Below, in pieces: positions 27,737 to 37,677 of a DNA stretch of 64,000 nt. The notes beneath the pieces are model-generated. The model was given only the letters and a program-made list of their open reading frames with translations. It was not told the DNA's origin and made no database searches. The DNA comes from Chryseobacterium pennipullorum (GTDB lineage: Bacteria; Bacteroidota; Bacteroidia; Flavobacteriales; Weeksellaceae), in NCBI RefSeq assembly GCF_003384725.1, contig NZ_QNVV01000015.1:1-64000 (forward strand), in the 5' to 3' direction. The translations under genes and the position numbers were made by a program. The first letter of the stretch is position 1. Each line of letters begins with the position of its first letter.

Positions 27737-27947
27737 ATAATATGGTTCTGTGATAGTGAAAAGTGACTGATGAATAAGGCAAATATCGTTATAGGCTTAC
27801 AATAAATCAATAGCGTTGATCTGTCTTACAGCTTCAGTACTGAATCCTTTGCCTTATGCTTATAAGAAACAATGATAAAATGAGAAAACGAAATATAATG
27901 GGTTGAGATATAACTGTATAAAATCAGGAGAATAGAGGTCATTGGAA

Positions 27948-29087
27948 TTAAAGGTTTTTTCTCAGATGTTCCAAAGCCTGAATAATCAGCTCATCTTTTT
28001 TCGCAAAACTAAACCTGATGTAATCCGAATCCTGTCTGGAGCTATAAAAAGCAGAAAGAGGAAGGCAGGCCACTTTTTTTTCAACAGTCAGCCATTTTGA
28101 AAACTCCACATCAGTCATTGTTTTGGAAAGGCTTCTGAAATTGACGGTCTGAAAAACACTTCCTTCGGCTACCTGATTGACGACCAGAGGGGTATCTTTT
28201 AGCATTTCATTAAAAAGATCTCTTTTGTTCTGCATAGCTTTCCGGTTCACAGAAGGGTCAAAAATATTCAGATATCTGGCCAGAGCATACTGGGCTGGAG
28301 CGTTGGCGCTGTAGGAAATATACTGCTGATGACAACGAAACAATGCGGTCATCTTTTCAGGGGCAAGCATATAACTTACCTTCCAGCCGGAAGTATGAAA
28401 CATTTTGCCGAATGAAAAAATACAGAATGTTCTGCTTCTTAGGTCAGGATGGACAAATGAGCTGTAATGATCAGACTCATCATAACAATAGGTATCATAA
28501 ATTTCTTCAGAAATTAAATAGATCTCACGATTTTCAATCAACTCATATAAACGGTTCCAATCCTCCTTTGTCCATATTTTACCGGTTGGGTTCTGCGGAG
28601 AATTTACAATAATTGCCTGGGTCTTTTCGGAAATACAGTTTTTGAATACTTCCCAGTCCATATTGAAATCATCGTTAAGGTCATAATAGACAGGAACTCC
28701 ACCATTCATCACTACAGAAGGAGCATAGGTATAATAGGAAGGTTGAATGATAATGACTTCATCTCCTTGTCTGATAGTAGATTTGAGTGCTGTATATAAA
28801 GCAAAGGTTGCACACGGAACAATGGTAACTTCATGAGATCGGAGTGGGATGCTGTTCTTCCTTTTTGCATTAAAAGTGATGATAGTATCAATCAAAAGAG
28901 GATTTCCTGCAAGAGGTTCATAATTGTGGGTGGCATGATCCGCTGATTCTTTTAAGAATGATTTCAGACGTTCATCAATATCGAAATCAGGCAGCCCTAA
29001 AGATAGATCAAAGCTTCCGTGCCTGGAAGCCAGTTCGGACATTTCCGTAAAAAAGGAATAATGAGTAAATCCATAAATTCTATCCAT
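27948..29087 (-). CDS. Class I/II PLP-dependent aminotransferase, methionine/kynurenine aminotransferase-like
   Basis: A 379-residue fold-type I aminotransferase. It has NYEPLAGNPLL (substrate region), NSPQNPTGK, SEEIYDTY, the PLP lysine in FSFGKMFHTSGWKVSY, and the carboxylate-binding Arg in YIRFSFAKKDE. The sequence style is that of YbdL/kynurenine aminotransferases. It transfers an amino group from a large hydrophobic amino acid to a keto acid. A TATATTTG box precedes it. It stands alone, divergent from the M28 peptidase gene. Confidence 0.88.
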   Translation of the reverse strand: MDRIYGFTHYSFFTEMSELASRHGSFDLSLGLPDFDIDERLKSFLKESADHATHNYEPLAGNPLLIDTIITFNAKRKNSIPLRSHEVTIVPCATFALYTALKSTIRQGDEVIIIQPSYYTYAPSVVMNGGVPVYYDLNDDFNMDWEVFKNCISEKTQAIIVNSPQNPTGKIWTKEDWNRLYELIENREIYLISEEIYDTYCYDESDHYSSFVHPDLRSRTFCIFSFGKMFHTSGWKVSYMLAPEKMTALFRCHQQYISYSANAPAQYALARYLNIFDPSVNRKAMQNKRDLFNEMLKDTPLVVNQVAEGSVFQTVNFRSLSKTMTDVEFSKWLTVEKKVACLPLSAFYSSRQDSDYIRFSFAKKDELIIQALEHLRKNL

Positions 29088-29104
29088 CTCTTTTGCATTG
29101 TTAT

Positions 29105-29112
29105 CAAATATA
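29105..29112 (-). promoter_or_regulatory. -7 element of the aminotransferase gene
   Basis: TATATTTG on the minus strand, an exact TAnnTTTG match, 17 bases upstream of the start at 29087. Confidence 0.4.
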
Positions 29113-29173
29113 ATGAAAATAACATTTCATGGTGATTAAATAAAATTTGTTATTTTTAAGAAATTTATTACGT

Positions 29174-30214
29174 ATGAAAAAATTACTTATACCGCTATTT
29201 TCTATTGCTGTAATGACCAGCTGCGGGACGGCAAAAATGACTGAAGGTACCTCTTCAAATCCTGTTTCTGCCAAACATGATAAAGCATTTTCTGATGCTT
29301 ACAGGATCATTAAGGCAGAAAACTTAAAAAAGAACCTGTATGTTATTGCCTCTGATGAGATGGAAGGAAGGGATACGGGAAGCAAAGGACAGAAAAAAGC
29401 AGGTGAGTATATCGTTAATTATTATAAAAACCTGGGCATTTCCTATCCTAAGAGCTTAGGTTCTTATTTTCAAAAGGTTCCATCAGACTTTATGAAGAAA
29501 AGAGGAGGGGGAAATCTTCCTGATTCCGAAAATATTCTGGCATTCATTGAGGGAAGTGAGAAGCCTGAAGAAATCGTTGTCGTATCAGCACATTACGATC
29601 ACGTAGGAACCAAAAACGGAGTAGTCTATAATGGAGCTGATGATGACGGAAGCGGAACAGTGGCCGTTATGGAAATGGCAAAAGCATTCCAGGAAGCTAA
29701 AAAGGCAGGAAAAGGACCGAAGAGATCAGTCTTGTTTCTTCATGTGACAGGAGAAGAGCATGGCCTGTTCGGATCAGAATATTACTCTGAAAATCCGGTT
29801 TTCCCGTTAGCCAATACTGTTGTTGATCTTAATATTGATATGATCGGGAGGGATGATCCTGCCAACCGAGGAAAACAATACGTGTACGTGATCGGTTCTG
29901 AGATGCTGAGCTCACAGCTTAAGGTAATTAATGAAGCTGCCAATAAAAAAACCAATAATCTGGAACTTAATTATAAGTACGATGACCTGAACGATCCTGA
30001 ACAGCTATACTATCGCTCAGATCACTATAACTTTGCCAAGCATAATATTCCGGTGGCATTTTTCTTTGACGGAATTCACGAAGATTATCATCAACCGGGA
30101 GATGATCCTGAAAAAATAGATTATCCATTGCTGGAGAAACGTACCCAGCTCATTTTTACCACAGCCTGGGATATTGCCAACAGACCAGATAGGATCGTGG
30201 TAGACAAAAAATAA
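29174..30214 (+). CDS. M28 family metallopeptidase lipoprotein
   Basis: 346 residues from ATG 29174. A signal peptide with lipobox (VMTSC, Cys near 17) indicates an outer-surface or periplasmic lipoprotein. The M28 zinc ligands are visible: HYDHVG, GADDDGSGT, GEEHGLFGS (catalytic Glu), NIDMIGR and YRSDHYNFAKHNIP. These are di-zinc aminopeptidases or carboxypeptidases. The frame also has a TTG at 29147, rejected because the lipobox is best spaced from 29174. It is followed by a strong terminator. Confidence 0.9.
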   Translation: MKKLLIPLFSIAVMTSCGTAKMTEGTSSNPVSAKHDKAFSDAYRIIKAENLKKNLYVIASDEMEGRDTGSKGQKKAGEYIVNYYKNLGISYPKSLGSYFQKVPSDFMKKRGGGNLPDSENILAFIEGSEKPEEIVVVSAHYDHVGTKNGVVYNGADDDGSGTVAVMEMAKAFQEAKKAGKGPKRSVLFLHVTGEEHGLFGSEYYSENPVFPLANTVVDLNIDMIGRDDPANRGKQYVYVIGSEMLSSQLKVINEAANKKTNNLELNYKYDDLNDPEQLYYRSDHYNFAKHNIPVAFFFDGIHEDYHQPGDDPEKIDYPLLEKRTQLIFTTAWDIANRPDRIVVDKK

Positions 30215-30226
30215 GCAGATCATATA

Positions 30227-30270
30227 TTTTCCCGCAGATAAACCATAAAACGGAGTCATCTGCGGGAAAA
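30227..30270 (+). terminator. Intrinsic terminator after the M28 peptidase gene
   Basis: TTTTCCCGCAGAT (30227-30239) pairs exactly with ATCTGCGGGAAAA (30258-30270), followed by TTTT. Confidence 0.82.
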
Positions 30271-30321
30271 TTTTATCAGAAAAAATCATTAGCCACTAAA
30301 TTTAATAACCAGCTTAAAACC

Positions 30322-30684
30322 ATGGGACAACACATTAAATCGATCCGCCCCTTCATAGGCGCTCAGAATTTTGAGATCAGCCGGAGTTTTTACAAAGATC
30401 TTGGCTTTGAAGAGGTTTTACTTGAACCCAAATTAGCATTGTTTAAGCGCGACGAAACAGCGTTTTATCTTCAGGATTACTATGCCAAAGACTGGGTTGA
30501 TAATACCATGGTTTTTATGGAAGTACAAGATACGGACGCATTCTGGAACGAGCTTCTGTCTCTGCATCTCACCGAAAAATATGCAACGGTAAAACTTACA
30601 CCTGTAAGGACAATGATTTGGGGAAAAGAATGTTTTGTACATGATCCTTCCGGAATTTTGTGGCATTTCGGGGAGTTCTTTTAA
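30322..30684 (+). CDS. VOC family (glyoxalase/bleomycin-resistance fold) protein
   Basis: 120 residues, one vicinal-oxygen-chelate domain. It has IRPFIGAQNFEISRSFYKDLGFEE at the start and CFVHDPSGILWHFGEFF at the end. Family roles include glyoxalases, dioxygenases and drug binding; the residues seen do not decide between them. It lies 12 bases before the endonuclease V gene and is probably co-transcribed with it. Confidence 0.82.
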   Translation: MGQHIKSIRPFIGAQNFEISRSFYKDLGFEEVLLEPKLALFKRDETAFYLQDYYAKDWVDNTMVFMEVQDTDAFWNELLSLHLTEKYATVKLTPVRTMIWGKECFVHDPSGILWHFGEFF

Positions 30685-30696
30685 TATGGTTGAAAT

Positions 30697-31197
30697 ATGA
30701 TATACGCATTTGATACTTATTATTATCCGGAGTATGCCAATACTGTTTGTATTGCCTTTGAGAACTGGACATCAGAAAAAGAATCAGAAGTCTTCGTAGA
30801 ACAGACGGGGGTAGATTCAGGATACGAAAGTGGAGCCTTTTACAAACGGGAGCTGCCATGTATCCAGAGCCTTCTGAAGAAAATTGTATTAAAACCTGGA
30901 GATATGATTATTGTAGATGGCTATGTTACTCTTGATCATGAAGGTAAAATGGGTCTTGGAGGTTACCTTTATGAAGCACTGGAGGAGAAATTTCCAGTAA
31001 TAGGCATTGCTAAAAATGAATTTATTATGCCGGACTCCCACAGGCGAACTGTGTTTCGTGGTGAAAGTAAAACCCCGCTGTTTATAACCACAAAGGGAAT
31101 AGATGTAGATGAAGTCAGGTATCATGTAGAGAAAATGCATGGTGCCTTTAGAATTCCTGCCTTACTGAAAAAGCTTGACCAAATGAGCAGGGAGTAG
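30697..31197 (+). CDS. Endonuclease V-like protein (short form)
   Basis: A 166-residue protein with the endonuclease V pattern: first Asp in YAFDTYY, the YESGAFYKRELPCI block (Glu in RELP), the Asp in MIIVDGYVTLDHEGKMGLGGYL and PVIGIAKNEF. Endonuclease V cuts next to deoxyinosine, using divalent metal. It is shorter than the classical enzyme (about 220) because the N-terminal strand-helix and C-terminal tail are reduced. The acidic residues D-E-D are retained, so activity is plausible. Confidence 0.82.
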   Translation: MIYAFDTYYYPEYANTVCIAFENWTSEKESEVFVEQTGVDSGYESGAFYKRELPCIQSLLKKIVLKPGDMIIVDGYVTLDHEGKMGLGGYLYEALEEKFPVIGIAKNEFIMPDSHRRTVFRGESKTPLFITTKGIDVDEVRYHVEKMHGAFRIPALLKKLDQMSRE

Positions 31198-31399
31198 CAT
31201 CATAGTAGTTTCAAGGTAAAGAAAGATCAATGCAAATTCGTCAATAATTATCTGGCACAAATCTAAAAGCTTAATAATACATTAGTTACAATTTAATAAA
31301 CAGCTTGTTTTACAAAGATATCGACAATCAAATACGGTTAAATTTCAATAAACTGACAAATGTCAGCCTGTTCTTATTTTTATTGATTCTAAATAAATA

Positions 31400-31407
31400 T
31401 AAATTTG
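31400..31407 (+). promoter_or_regulatory. -7 element of the T9SS cargo gene
   Basis: TAAATTTG, an exact TAnnTTTG match, 12 bases before the ATG at 31420. It overlaps the alternative TTG at 31405, which is therefore unlikely as a start. Confidence 0.45.
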
Positions 31408-31419
31408 TCTCAGTTAAAA

Positions 31420-32730
31420 ATGAAGAACTCTATGAAAAAACTATCTACTCTTTCAGCGGTCATTCTCTGTTCAATGATGGAGGCACAATATTGTACTCCT
31501 TCGTTTCAGTACGGGGCAGACAGCAACATGATCACCAGGGTCATTTTTGGAAATATCGATAATACTTCTCCGTTTCAGTCTGGAACCACTCAGGCTTATG
31601 AAGACTTTACAGCAATGTCTACTGATCTTCAGGCAGGAAATACTTATCAGATTTCCGTAAAAGGTCCATCAGGAACATTTCCGAGTGATGTGATGGTTTT
31701 CGTAGACTTCAATCATAATGGAAACTTTGATGATGCAGGAGAGAGCTTCTACATTGGAAGGCTCCAGGAGGCAACACCGGCGAATGCGCTTACCATCAAC
31801 GGTACGATTGCGGTTCCGGCCAATGCCGCCTCAGGAACTACAAGAATGAGGGTCGTTAAGAACAGCAATGTGGCTGCCTATTCTGATCCTGATGCCTCTA
31901 ATTCAATTCATACAGGATGCGATTCTGATTTACGTTCAGGACAGACAGAAGATTATAGCGTTTCCATTTCAGGAAACAATACAGGCTTTCCATTCCCATA
32001 TTGTGGAGCTGAAAATGTCACCAGCCTTACAGTAAGTGAAATAAGCAAAGTAGAATTTGCGGGAATTACCAATGACAGTAGTATCGACGGAAATTCAGAA
32101 GTACTGGAGGACTTTACCACAACTGTTTTTAATGTCAGCAGAGGGGGTTCGTATCCGATAACGGTAACAGGTGGAACGCACGGCCAGCAAACCGTATCAG
32201 CGTATGCTTACATCGATTTAAATCATAATAATCAGTTTGATTCGGATGAAAAATTTGACCTTGGATATCTTGATAACTCGGATCCGGTGTCCAACCAGCA
32301 ATCAGGAGTTGCGGTAAGCAATATTACGATTCCTGATCATGCTATCCTTGGAGAAACCCGTTTCAGGCTCGTGAAAGCGTATGAATCCAGCTCATGGATG
32401 GGAACATTGGAAAATCTGCCGTGTCCTGCAGGATGGTTTATTGGCCAGGCAGAAGACTACACCATCAATGTACAGCCGGAGAATCTTTCTACAAGGGAAG
32501 TTTCAAAAGAATCTTCTATAAAGATACACCCAAACCCTACAATGGGAATGATCAATATTGAAACGGCAAAAGGTATTGAGAAATACGAAATATTCAGCAT
32601 CTCAGGGCAAAAACTACAAGAAGGGAATATGCCGACAGTTAATATAACAGGTTTTGCAGCAGGAGTTTATCTGATGAAGATCCTGACTAAAGATAAACAA
32701 ATGATGACAGAGAAAATCATTAAAAACTAA
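31420..32730 (+). CDS. Secreted GEVED-domain protein with type IX sorting domain
   Basis: 436 residues from ATG 31420 (a second ATG is at 31432). A signal peptide ending at EAQ is followed by two GEVED-type modules. Their calcium-site-like loops are DFNHNGNFDDAGE (about 105) and DLNHNNQFDSDEK (about 270), each ending in GQTEDYS or GQAEDYT. The last 75 residues are a type A T9SS sorting domain: IHPNPTMG, then FAAGVYLMKI and KIIKN. It is likely carried through the outer membrane and anchored or released. Function probably adhesion-like or enzyme-accessory; no catalytic motif seen. Confidence 0.88.
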   Translation: MKNSMKKLSTLSAVILCSMMEAQYCTPSFQYGADSNMITRVIFGNIDNTSPFQSGTTQAYEDFTAMSTDLQAGNTYQISVKGPSGTFPSDVMVFVDFNHNGNFDDAGESFYIGRLQEATPANALTINGTIAVPANAASGTTRMRVVKNSNVAAYSDPDASNSIHTGCDSDLRSGQTEDYSVSISGNNTGFPFPYCGAENVTSLTVSEISKVEFAGITNDSSIDGNSEVLEDFTTTVFNVSRGGSYPITVTGGTHGQQTVSAYAYIDLNHNNQFDSDEKFDLGYLDNSDPVSNQQSGVAVSNITIPDHAILGETRFRLVKAYESSSWMGTLENLPCPAGWFIGQAEDYTINVQPENLSTREVSKESSIKIHPNPTMGMINIETAKGIEKYEIFSISGQKLQEGNMPTVNITGFAAGVYLMKILTKDKQMMTEKIIKN

Positions 32731-32771
32731 GAACACATATCTAATCATATCCATATCAATTTTTGTTTTTT

Positions 32772-32799
32772 AACCGGCAGACTATTATATCTGTCGGTT
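32772..32799. terminator. Bidirectional terminator between convergent genes
   Basis: AACCGGCAG (32772-32780) pairs with CTGTCGGTT (32791-32799; one G-T pair), with T-rich and A-rich flanks serving both the cargo gene and the SNF2 gene. Confidence 0.75.
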
Positions 32800-32830
32800 T
32801 TGTTTTGGATATATTTCGTTATTGAACGTA

Positions 32831-35800
32831 TTAAGATTTCAGAATATTGAGAAGATCCTGCTTTGATAATCCCTGAAACTTTGTATGGTCTGAAGTAAGC
32901 AGATTCTGGGCAAGCTGTTTTTTCTTTCTTTGGAGGCTTAAGATTTTTTCCTCCACAGTATTGGAGCAAATCATCCGGACAGCAATGACGTTTTTCGTCT
33001 GTCCTATCCTGTAGCTTCTGTCAATAGCTTGATTTTCAGCAGCTGGGTTCCACCATGGATCCACGAGATAAATATAATCTGCCTGTGTAAGATTGAGGCC
33101 AACACCGCCAGCTTTCAAGCTGATTAAAAAGACACGTATGGTATTGTTTTCCTGGAAATGAGCCACTTTTTCCCCTCGGTTTTTCGTCTGTCCGGTAAGA
33201 TATTCAAACGGGATACCATGATGCTCCAACTCTGCTTTCAACAGATCAAGCATGCCAACAAACTGAGAGAAGATGAGAATTTTATGATCTTTTGATTTTC
33301 CAAGGATCTGCTCCATAAGAACTTCAATTTTTACCGCATTTTCTCCTGAATACCCTTCTTGCAGTAACGCGGGAGAGTTACATATTTGTCTCAGTCTTGT
33401 AAGCCCGGTCAGCACATGCATGCTGTTTTTATTGAGCTCATCATCGTCACTGGCTGCAATAAATTCACGAAGTTCCTTTTCATAAGCATCATAAATCTTA
33501 CGCTGCTCTGTATTCATTTCACAGTAGATGACGGTCTCTGTTTTTTCCGGAAGCTCCTTGGCCACCTGCTTTTTGGTTCTGCGAAGAATAAACGGTTTTA
33601 TCTTTTGCTGTAGCTCCAATGCACGTTTGCCGTATTCAAATTTGTCGACAGGAACGGCGTAAATATCTTTAAAGGATTGTTTGCTTCCCAAAAGTCCCGG
33701 ACAGGCGAAAGAAAGCTGACTGTAGAGGTCAAACGTACTGTTTTCAATAGGCGTCCCGGTGAGTACTATTTTGTTCCGCGACTGTAACAGACGAGCGGCT
33801 TTATACCTTTCCGAATTAGGATTTTTGATGGTTTGTGATTCATCAAGAAAGATATAATTAAAAGCAAAGGTCTTCAGGAAGCGGATATCGGAGAGCAGCA
33901 TTCCATAACTGGTTAAAACAACATCATAATCAGAAAGGTGGGATGTTGTTTTTAGTCTGTCAGCCCCATAATGTAGCAATACCTTGAGGGAAGGAGCAAA
34001 TTTTGAGATTTCGTCCTGCCAGTTGAACAGAAGTGAGGTAGGAACTACGACGAGATTGGTAGTGTGCCCCCGCTTTTCCTGTTGCAGCAGAATAAACGCA
34101 ATGATCTGCAAGGTCTTGCCAAGGCCCATGTCATCTGCCAGACACCCGCCAAAGTTAAAGTCATCCAGAAAATTCATCCAGTTGAGTCCTTCATGCTGAT
34201 AGTCTCTCAGGTCAGCCTGCAGTCCTGCCGGAATATTGACTTCCGGAATTTTTTGATCAGCTGAAAACTGAGAAGTATAATACCTTACCTCATCCTGCGC
34301 TTCTTCATTCATGAGTTCCTTTTCAAAAAGAGACGAAACTTCAGTAAAATTGATTTTCGGAATTTTCAACAGGTCTTCATCAATTTCCCCAGCCCGGAAA
34401 TAGGCCGCAATTTTATCGATCCATTCTTCAGGAAGAATACCAAGAGTTCCGTCATCCAGCTGAACAAATTTACTCTTATTGCGGATGGCACGGTGAAGCT
34501 GCTGCAAAGCGGCCTCCTTGGGTCCAAAGCGTACTTTTAATTGAGCATTGAACCAATCTAATCCGCTGGTGATCTGGATATTAATCTTGGCTCTGTGGGC
34601 ATTAAGTTTGTTGTTTTTCAGTTCGTTAAACCCAAGTATGATAACTCCTTCGTTTCTTAAGGTTTCAAATGCGTCAAGAAACCAGTTGTTGTCCAGGAAC
34701 TTATCTCTGTGAAGATAAAAATACTGATATCCATCCATCTGCTCTTCAAAATCAGGATGCTGTTGCATCACCAGAGAGGTAAAACGTTCTTCTGCAGTCG
34801 TATCTCTTTCTATTTTAAACGGATTTCCATTCTGATCCGTATCAAAAAGCTGTTTTTTGGAGTAGACCGGAACTTCCACCTGCCCATATTTCATAACTGG
34901 AGTAATTCCGATATAATTTTCCTGTTGCCGGAGGTAAATTACCTTTTCAATATAATAATTTTTGTCTTCAAGTTGTGCTTTCGTTGCACTTTGTATATAT
35001 CTGTAATTAATATGAATACGATCTTCTATGCTAGCCAGGGTATTGTGTATAAATCCTTCATATTTTGATGAATGGATCAGCAAAATTTCGTGATTAGCTT
35101 TAAAAAACCGGATGATACGGAGCAAGTCAGGATCGTCTACAAAGCTGAATACGTTGCGGTTATATACAAAATATTCATTCCTGAGAATAACATTTTTAAA
35201 AGGAACAGAAACGTCATGAAACAGCAATTCACCTGTGATTTCATAAAATGGATCTTTCTTAAATACAGAAAGTTGTACCTCCGCATCTAAAGTATTAAGT
35301 TGAACAGGCGTAAGAGATTTTGCAGTGATGCTTTCCGCGATCTCCCGGTCATGATAGAATACGCTAAGTCCTAAAGGATTCTGTACAATCTGTTTCAAAG
35401 CTTGCAGCTCCGAAGCATTATACTCTTCATTGTAGTTGTTCTGAAAAGAGCTGACAGCGGTGTAGAATTTAATATCGGAGGGCTTTTCCGATTTCCATAT
35501 CAGCTGTGTGGCATCCATAGCCGTTATGGGATTTTTAATTTTTCCGGCCTGCGTTATTTCTGCTTCCATCAATGAAAAAATCAGATGATTGTAATACCGG
35601 TGTTTTCCGACTACCAGTATCTGCTTTTTACCCGTTTCTATCTGTGTCAGCTCTTCCAGTCTGGAAGGATGTTTGGGAAGGAGACTGTTACGGAATGTAA
35701 GATCATCCATCGGAAGCATTTCTTTGATCTTTGGGAGGATTTGCGGTTTGCCTTCCTGATATTCCAGCTGAAAGTAGAGATCAAGATCAGGCTCATTTTC

Positions 35801-36166
35801 CAGGCCATATTCTTTCGCCTTGGAAATGAATGATTTTTTGCGGAGGACATCATCAAAAAAAATACGGTAATTTTTTTCCTCAATGATGCAGTGAATAATT
35901 TCCGTTTGATGCTGGCAAAGCTGATTTTTAGAATGGTCGCATGTGCACGAGCAAAGTAAGGAAGTGCCTATACGGCTTATGGTAACTAAAGGAAAATCAT
36001 GCAAGGCTGACTTCTTTGTAAAGGTACCGGTATTTGTTTCAAGGGTTACCGGGTATATTTCCTGAAAATCTGTAATGGCAATAAAAGTACTGTCTGTTGT
36101 ATGCTTCAACAGATCGTATACGGAAAGTGTACGGATATTGATATTTTCAAGAATGTATTCGGCCAT
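32831..36166 (-). CDS. SNF2/Swi2-family helicase with SWIM zinc finger
   Basis: 1111 residues from the ATG at 36166. A TAAGTTTG box lies at 36181-36188, which rules out the upstream start at 36220. A SWIM-type zinc finger (CSCTCDHSKNQLCQH, about residues 70-85) is followed by a long linker and a C-terminal SNF2 ATPase (about 640-1110). The ATPase has LADDMGLGKT (Walker A), DESQ instead of DEAH, LTGTPIEN and the C-terminal helicase lobe with QAIDRSYRIGQ. Such ATPases remodel protein-DNA complexes, for example RNA polymerase recycling. The SWIM finger suggests DNA or protein binding. It is monocistronic. Confidence 0.93.
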   Translation of the reverse strand: MAEYILENINIRTLSVYDLLKHTTDSTFIAITDFQEIYPVTLETNTGTFTKKSALHDFPLVTISRIGTSLLCSCTCDHSKNQLCQHQTEIIHCIIEEKNYRIFFDDVLRKKSFISKAKEYGLENEPDLDLYFQLEYQEGKPQILPKIKEMLPMDDLTFRNSLLPKHPSRLEELTQIETGKKQILVVGKHRYYNHLIFSLMEAEITQAGKIKNPITAMDATQLIWKSEKPSDIKFYTAVSSFQNNYNEEYNASELQALKQIVQNPLGLSVFYHDREIAESITAKSLTPVQLNTLDAEVQLSVFKKDPFYEITGELLFHDVSVPFKNVILRNEYFVYNRNVFSFVDDPDLLRIIRFFKANHEILLIHSSKYEGFIHNTLASIEDRIHINYRYIQSATKAQLEDKNYYIEKVIYLRQQENYIGITPVMKYGQVEVPVYSKKQLFDTDQNGNPFKIERDTTAEERFTSLVMQQHPDFEEQMDGYQYFYLHRDKFLDNNWFLDAFETLRNEGVIILGFNELKNNKLNAHRAKINIQITSGLDWFNAQLKVRFGPKEAALQQLHRAIRNKSKFVQLDDGTLGILPEEWIDKIAAYFRAGEIDEDLLKIPKINFTEVSSLFEKELMNEEAQDEVRYYTSQFSADQKIPEVNIPAGLQADLRDYQHEGLNWMNFLDDFNFGGCLADDMGLGKTLQIIAFILLQQEKRGHTTNLVVVPTSLLFNWQDEISKFAPSLKVLLHYGADRLKTTSHLSDYDVVLTSYGMLLSDIRFLKTFAFNYIFLDESQTIKNPNSERYKAARLLQSRNKIVLTGTPIENSTFDLYSQLSFACPGLLGSKQSFKDIYAVPVDKFEYGKRALELQQKIKPFILRRTKKQVAKELPEKTETVIYCEMNTEQRKIYDAYEKELREFIAASDDDELNKNSMHVLTGLTRLRQICNSPALLQEGYSGENAVKIEVLMEQILGKSKDHKILIFSQFVGMLDLLKAELEHHGIPFEYLTGQTKNRGEKVAHFQENNTIRVFLISLKAGGVGLNLTQADYIYLVDPWWNPAAENQAIDRSYRIGQTKNVIAVRMICSNTVEEKILSLQRKKKQLAQNLLTSDHTKFQGLSKQDLLNILKS

Positions 36167-36180
36167 ACAATTGATCGGGG

Positions 36181-36188
36181 CAAACTTA
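36181..36188 (-). promoter_or_regulatory. -7 element of the SNF2 helicase gene
   Basis: TAAGTTTG on the minus strand, an exact TAnnTTTG match, 14 bases upstream of the start at 36166. It decides the start. Confidence 0.45.
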
Positions 36189-36431
36189 CAAAAAAACAAC
36201 GAATGAGGACGGGAACCCATGTATTTTGGCCACTTATCCTGTTTTTCAGCGTGAGCAAATTAAGTATTGCAATCCGGATAGAATTACCTCATTCAGGGGC
36301 AAAAGAGGTGCTTTTTTGAGGATTGACTGCATTCTAAACCTAAATTAATTACATTATTTCAACGATAGAATATACATATTTGGATAAGTGTGCCTAACTT
36401 CGCGACCGGAAATTTAATCAACAATGCCGGA

Positions 36432-37591
36432 ATGAAAGACAGAGATTCTCTTAACGCAAAAAAGCCAGCTGCATGCTTTCTGCTTTTCTTTGCCCATGGG
36501 CTTGTCTTTTCTTCCTGGGCAAGCAGAATTCCCATCATAAAAAATGCTCTTTCCATCAGTGAAGCAGAATTAGGGAATCTGTTACTTTTAATGCCGATAG
36601 GTCAGCTTTCTACAATGGTACTGGCCGGAAAACTGATCAGCATTTACGGAAGCAGCTGGGTGATTAAGAGATGTTTTTTACTGTATCCTTTATTTCTTTT
36701 GCTGATCAGCCTGTCCCCATCGTACTGGACGCTGGCTGCGGTTCTCTTCTTTTTTGGAATTTCGGGAAATCTCTGTAATATAGCGATCAATACACAGGCT
36801 ATTGAAATAGAATCGATTACTAAAAGAACACTTTTATCCTCTTATCATGGGGCCTGGTGCTTTGCCGGGCTGGTGGGAGCCCTTGTCGGGCTGCTGATGA
36901 TTAATCTAAAGGTGGCCACGTTTTATCATTTTGCATGTATTTGTATTGTGGCAGCAATTATCTGGCTGTACAGTGCAGGGAACCTTACCAACATCATCCA
37001 CAAGGCCGAGCCGCAGACCCGTTCGATTTTTAAATCGGTGAATCCTACATTGCTGGGATTGGGAGGTGTCGGGTTTTTGAGCATGGCGATAGAGGGCGCA
37101 ATGTTCGACTGGAGCGGGGTGTATTTCCAGACTATAGTAATGGCGCCGGAAAATCTTGTTATACTGGGGTATACAAGTTTTATCTTAATGATGACTTTAG
37201 GGCGATTTGTTGGTAACAGAGTGATTGAGAAATACGGGAAAAGAGTAGTCCTGCAAGGTTGTGGCCTACTGATGAGCGGCGGTCTTTTCCTGAGTGTTTT
37301 CTTTCCGAATTATGGATCTGCACCATAGCCTTTATGATCATAGGTCTTGGAAGTTCTCTGAGCGTCCCTTCCGTGTACAGCACTGTTGGGAAGGTAAGTA
37401 CGGTAGCTCCCAGTATTGCACTTTCATTTGTATCCAGTATTTCGTTTTTAGGATTTCTTATAGGGCCTCCTCTTATAGGATATATTGCTGAAAGTTTTGA
37501 CCTCAGGTATTCTTACGGCCTGTTTGCGTGTTTTGGGATCTTGTTGGCGGTCATGGCCCGACAGATGAAAGTCTTCAGTAACAAAAACTGA
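36432..37591 (+). pseudogene. MFS transporter, frameshifted
   Basis: The reading frame from 36432 (a GTG at 36390 is also in frame) runs to a stop at 37326-37328 after FFPNYGSAP. A second frame from about 37305 continues the family sequence (ICTIAFMIIGLGSSLSVPSVYSTVGK) to 37591. Together they give about 386 residues and the expected 12 membrane helices of an MFS exporter of the FucP/YbjJ type. One base appears missing near 37311-37322, not in a long homopolymer, so this may be a genuine inactivating mutation. Without it the protein is truncated after about 9 helices. Confidence 0.8.
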
Positions 37592-37677
37592 TTGCTGTAG
37601 AATATTTCTCCGATCTGTAGAGCCTTTTTCAGCCTTTTTTAATCAACATACTGACAGGAATGCCTGTAGGAAAAGGA

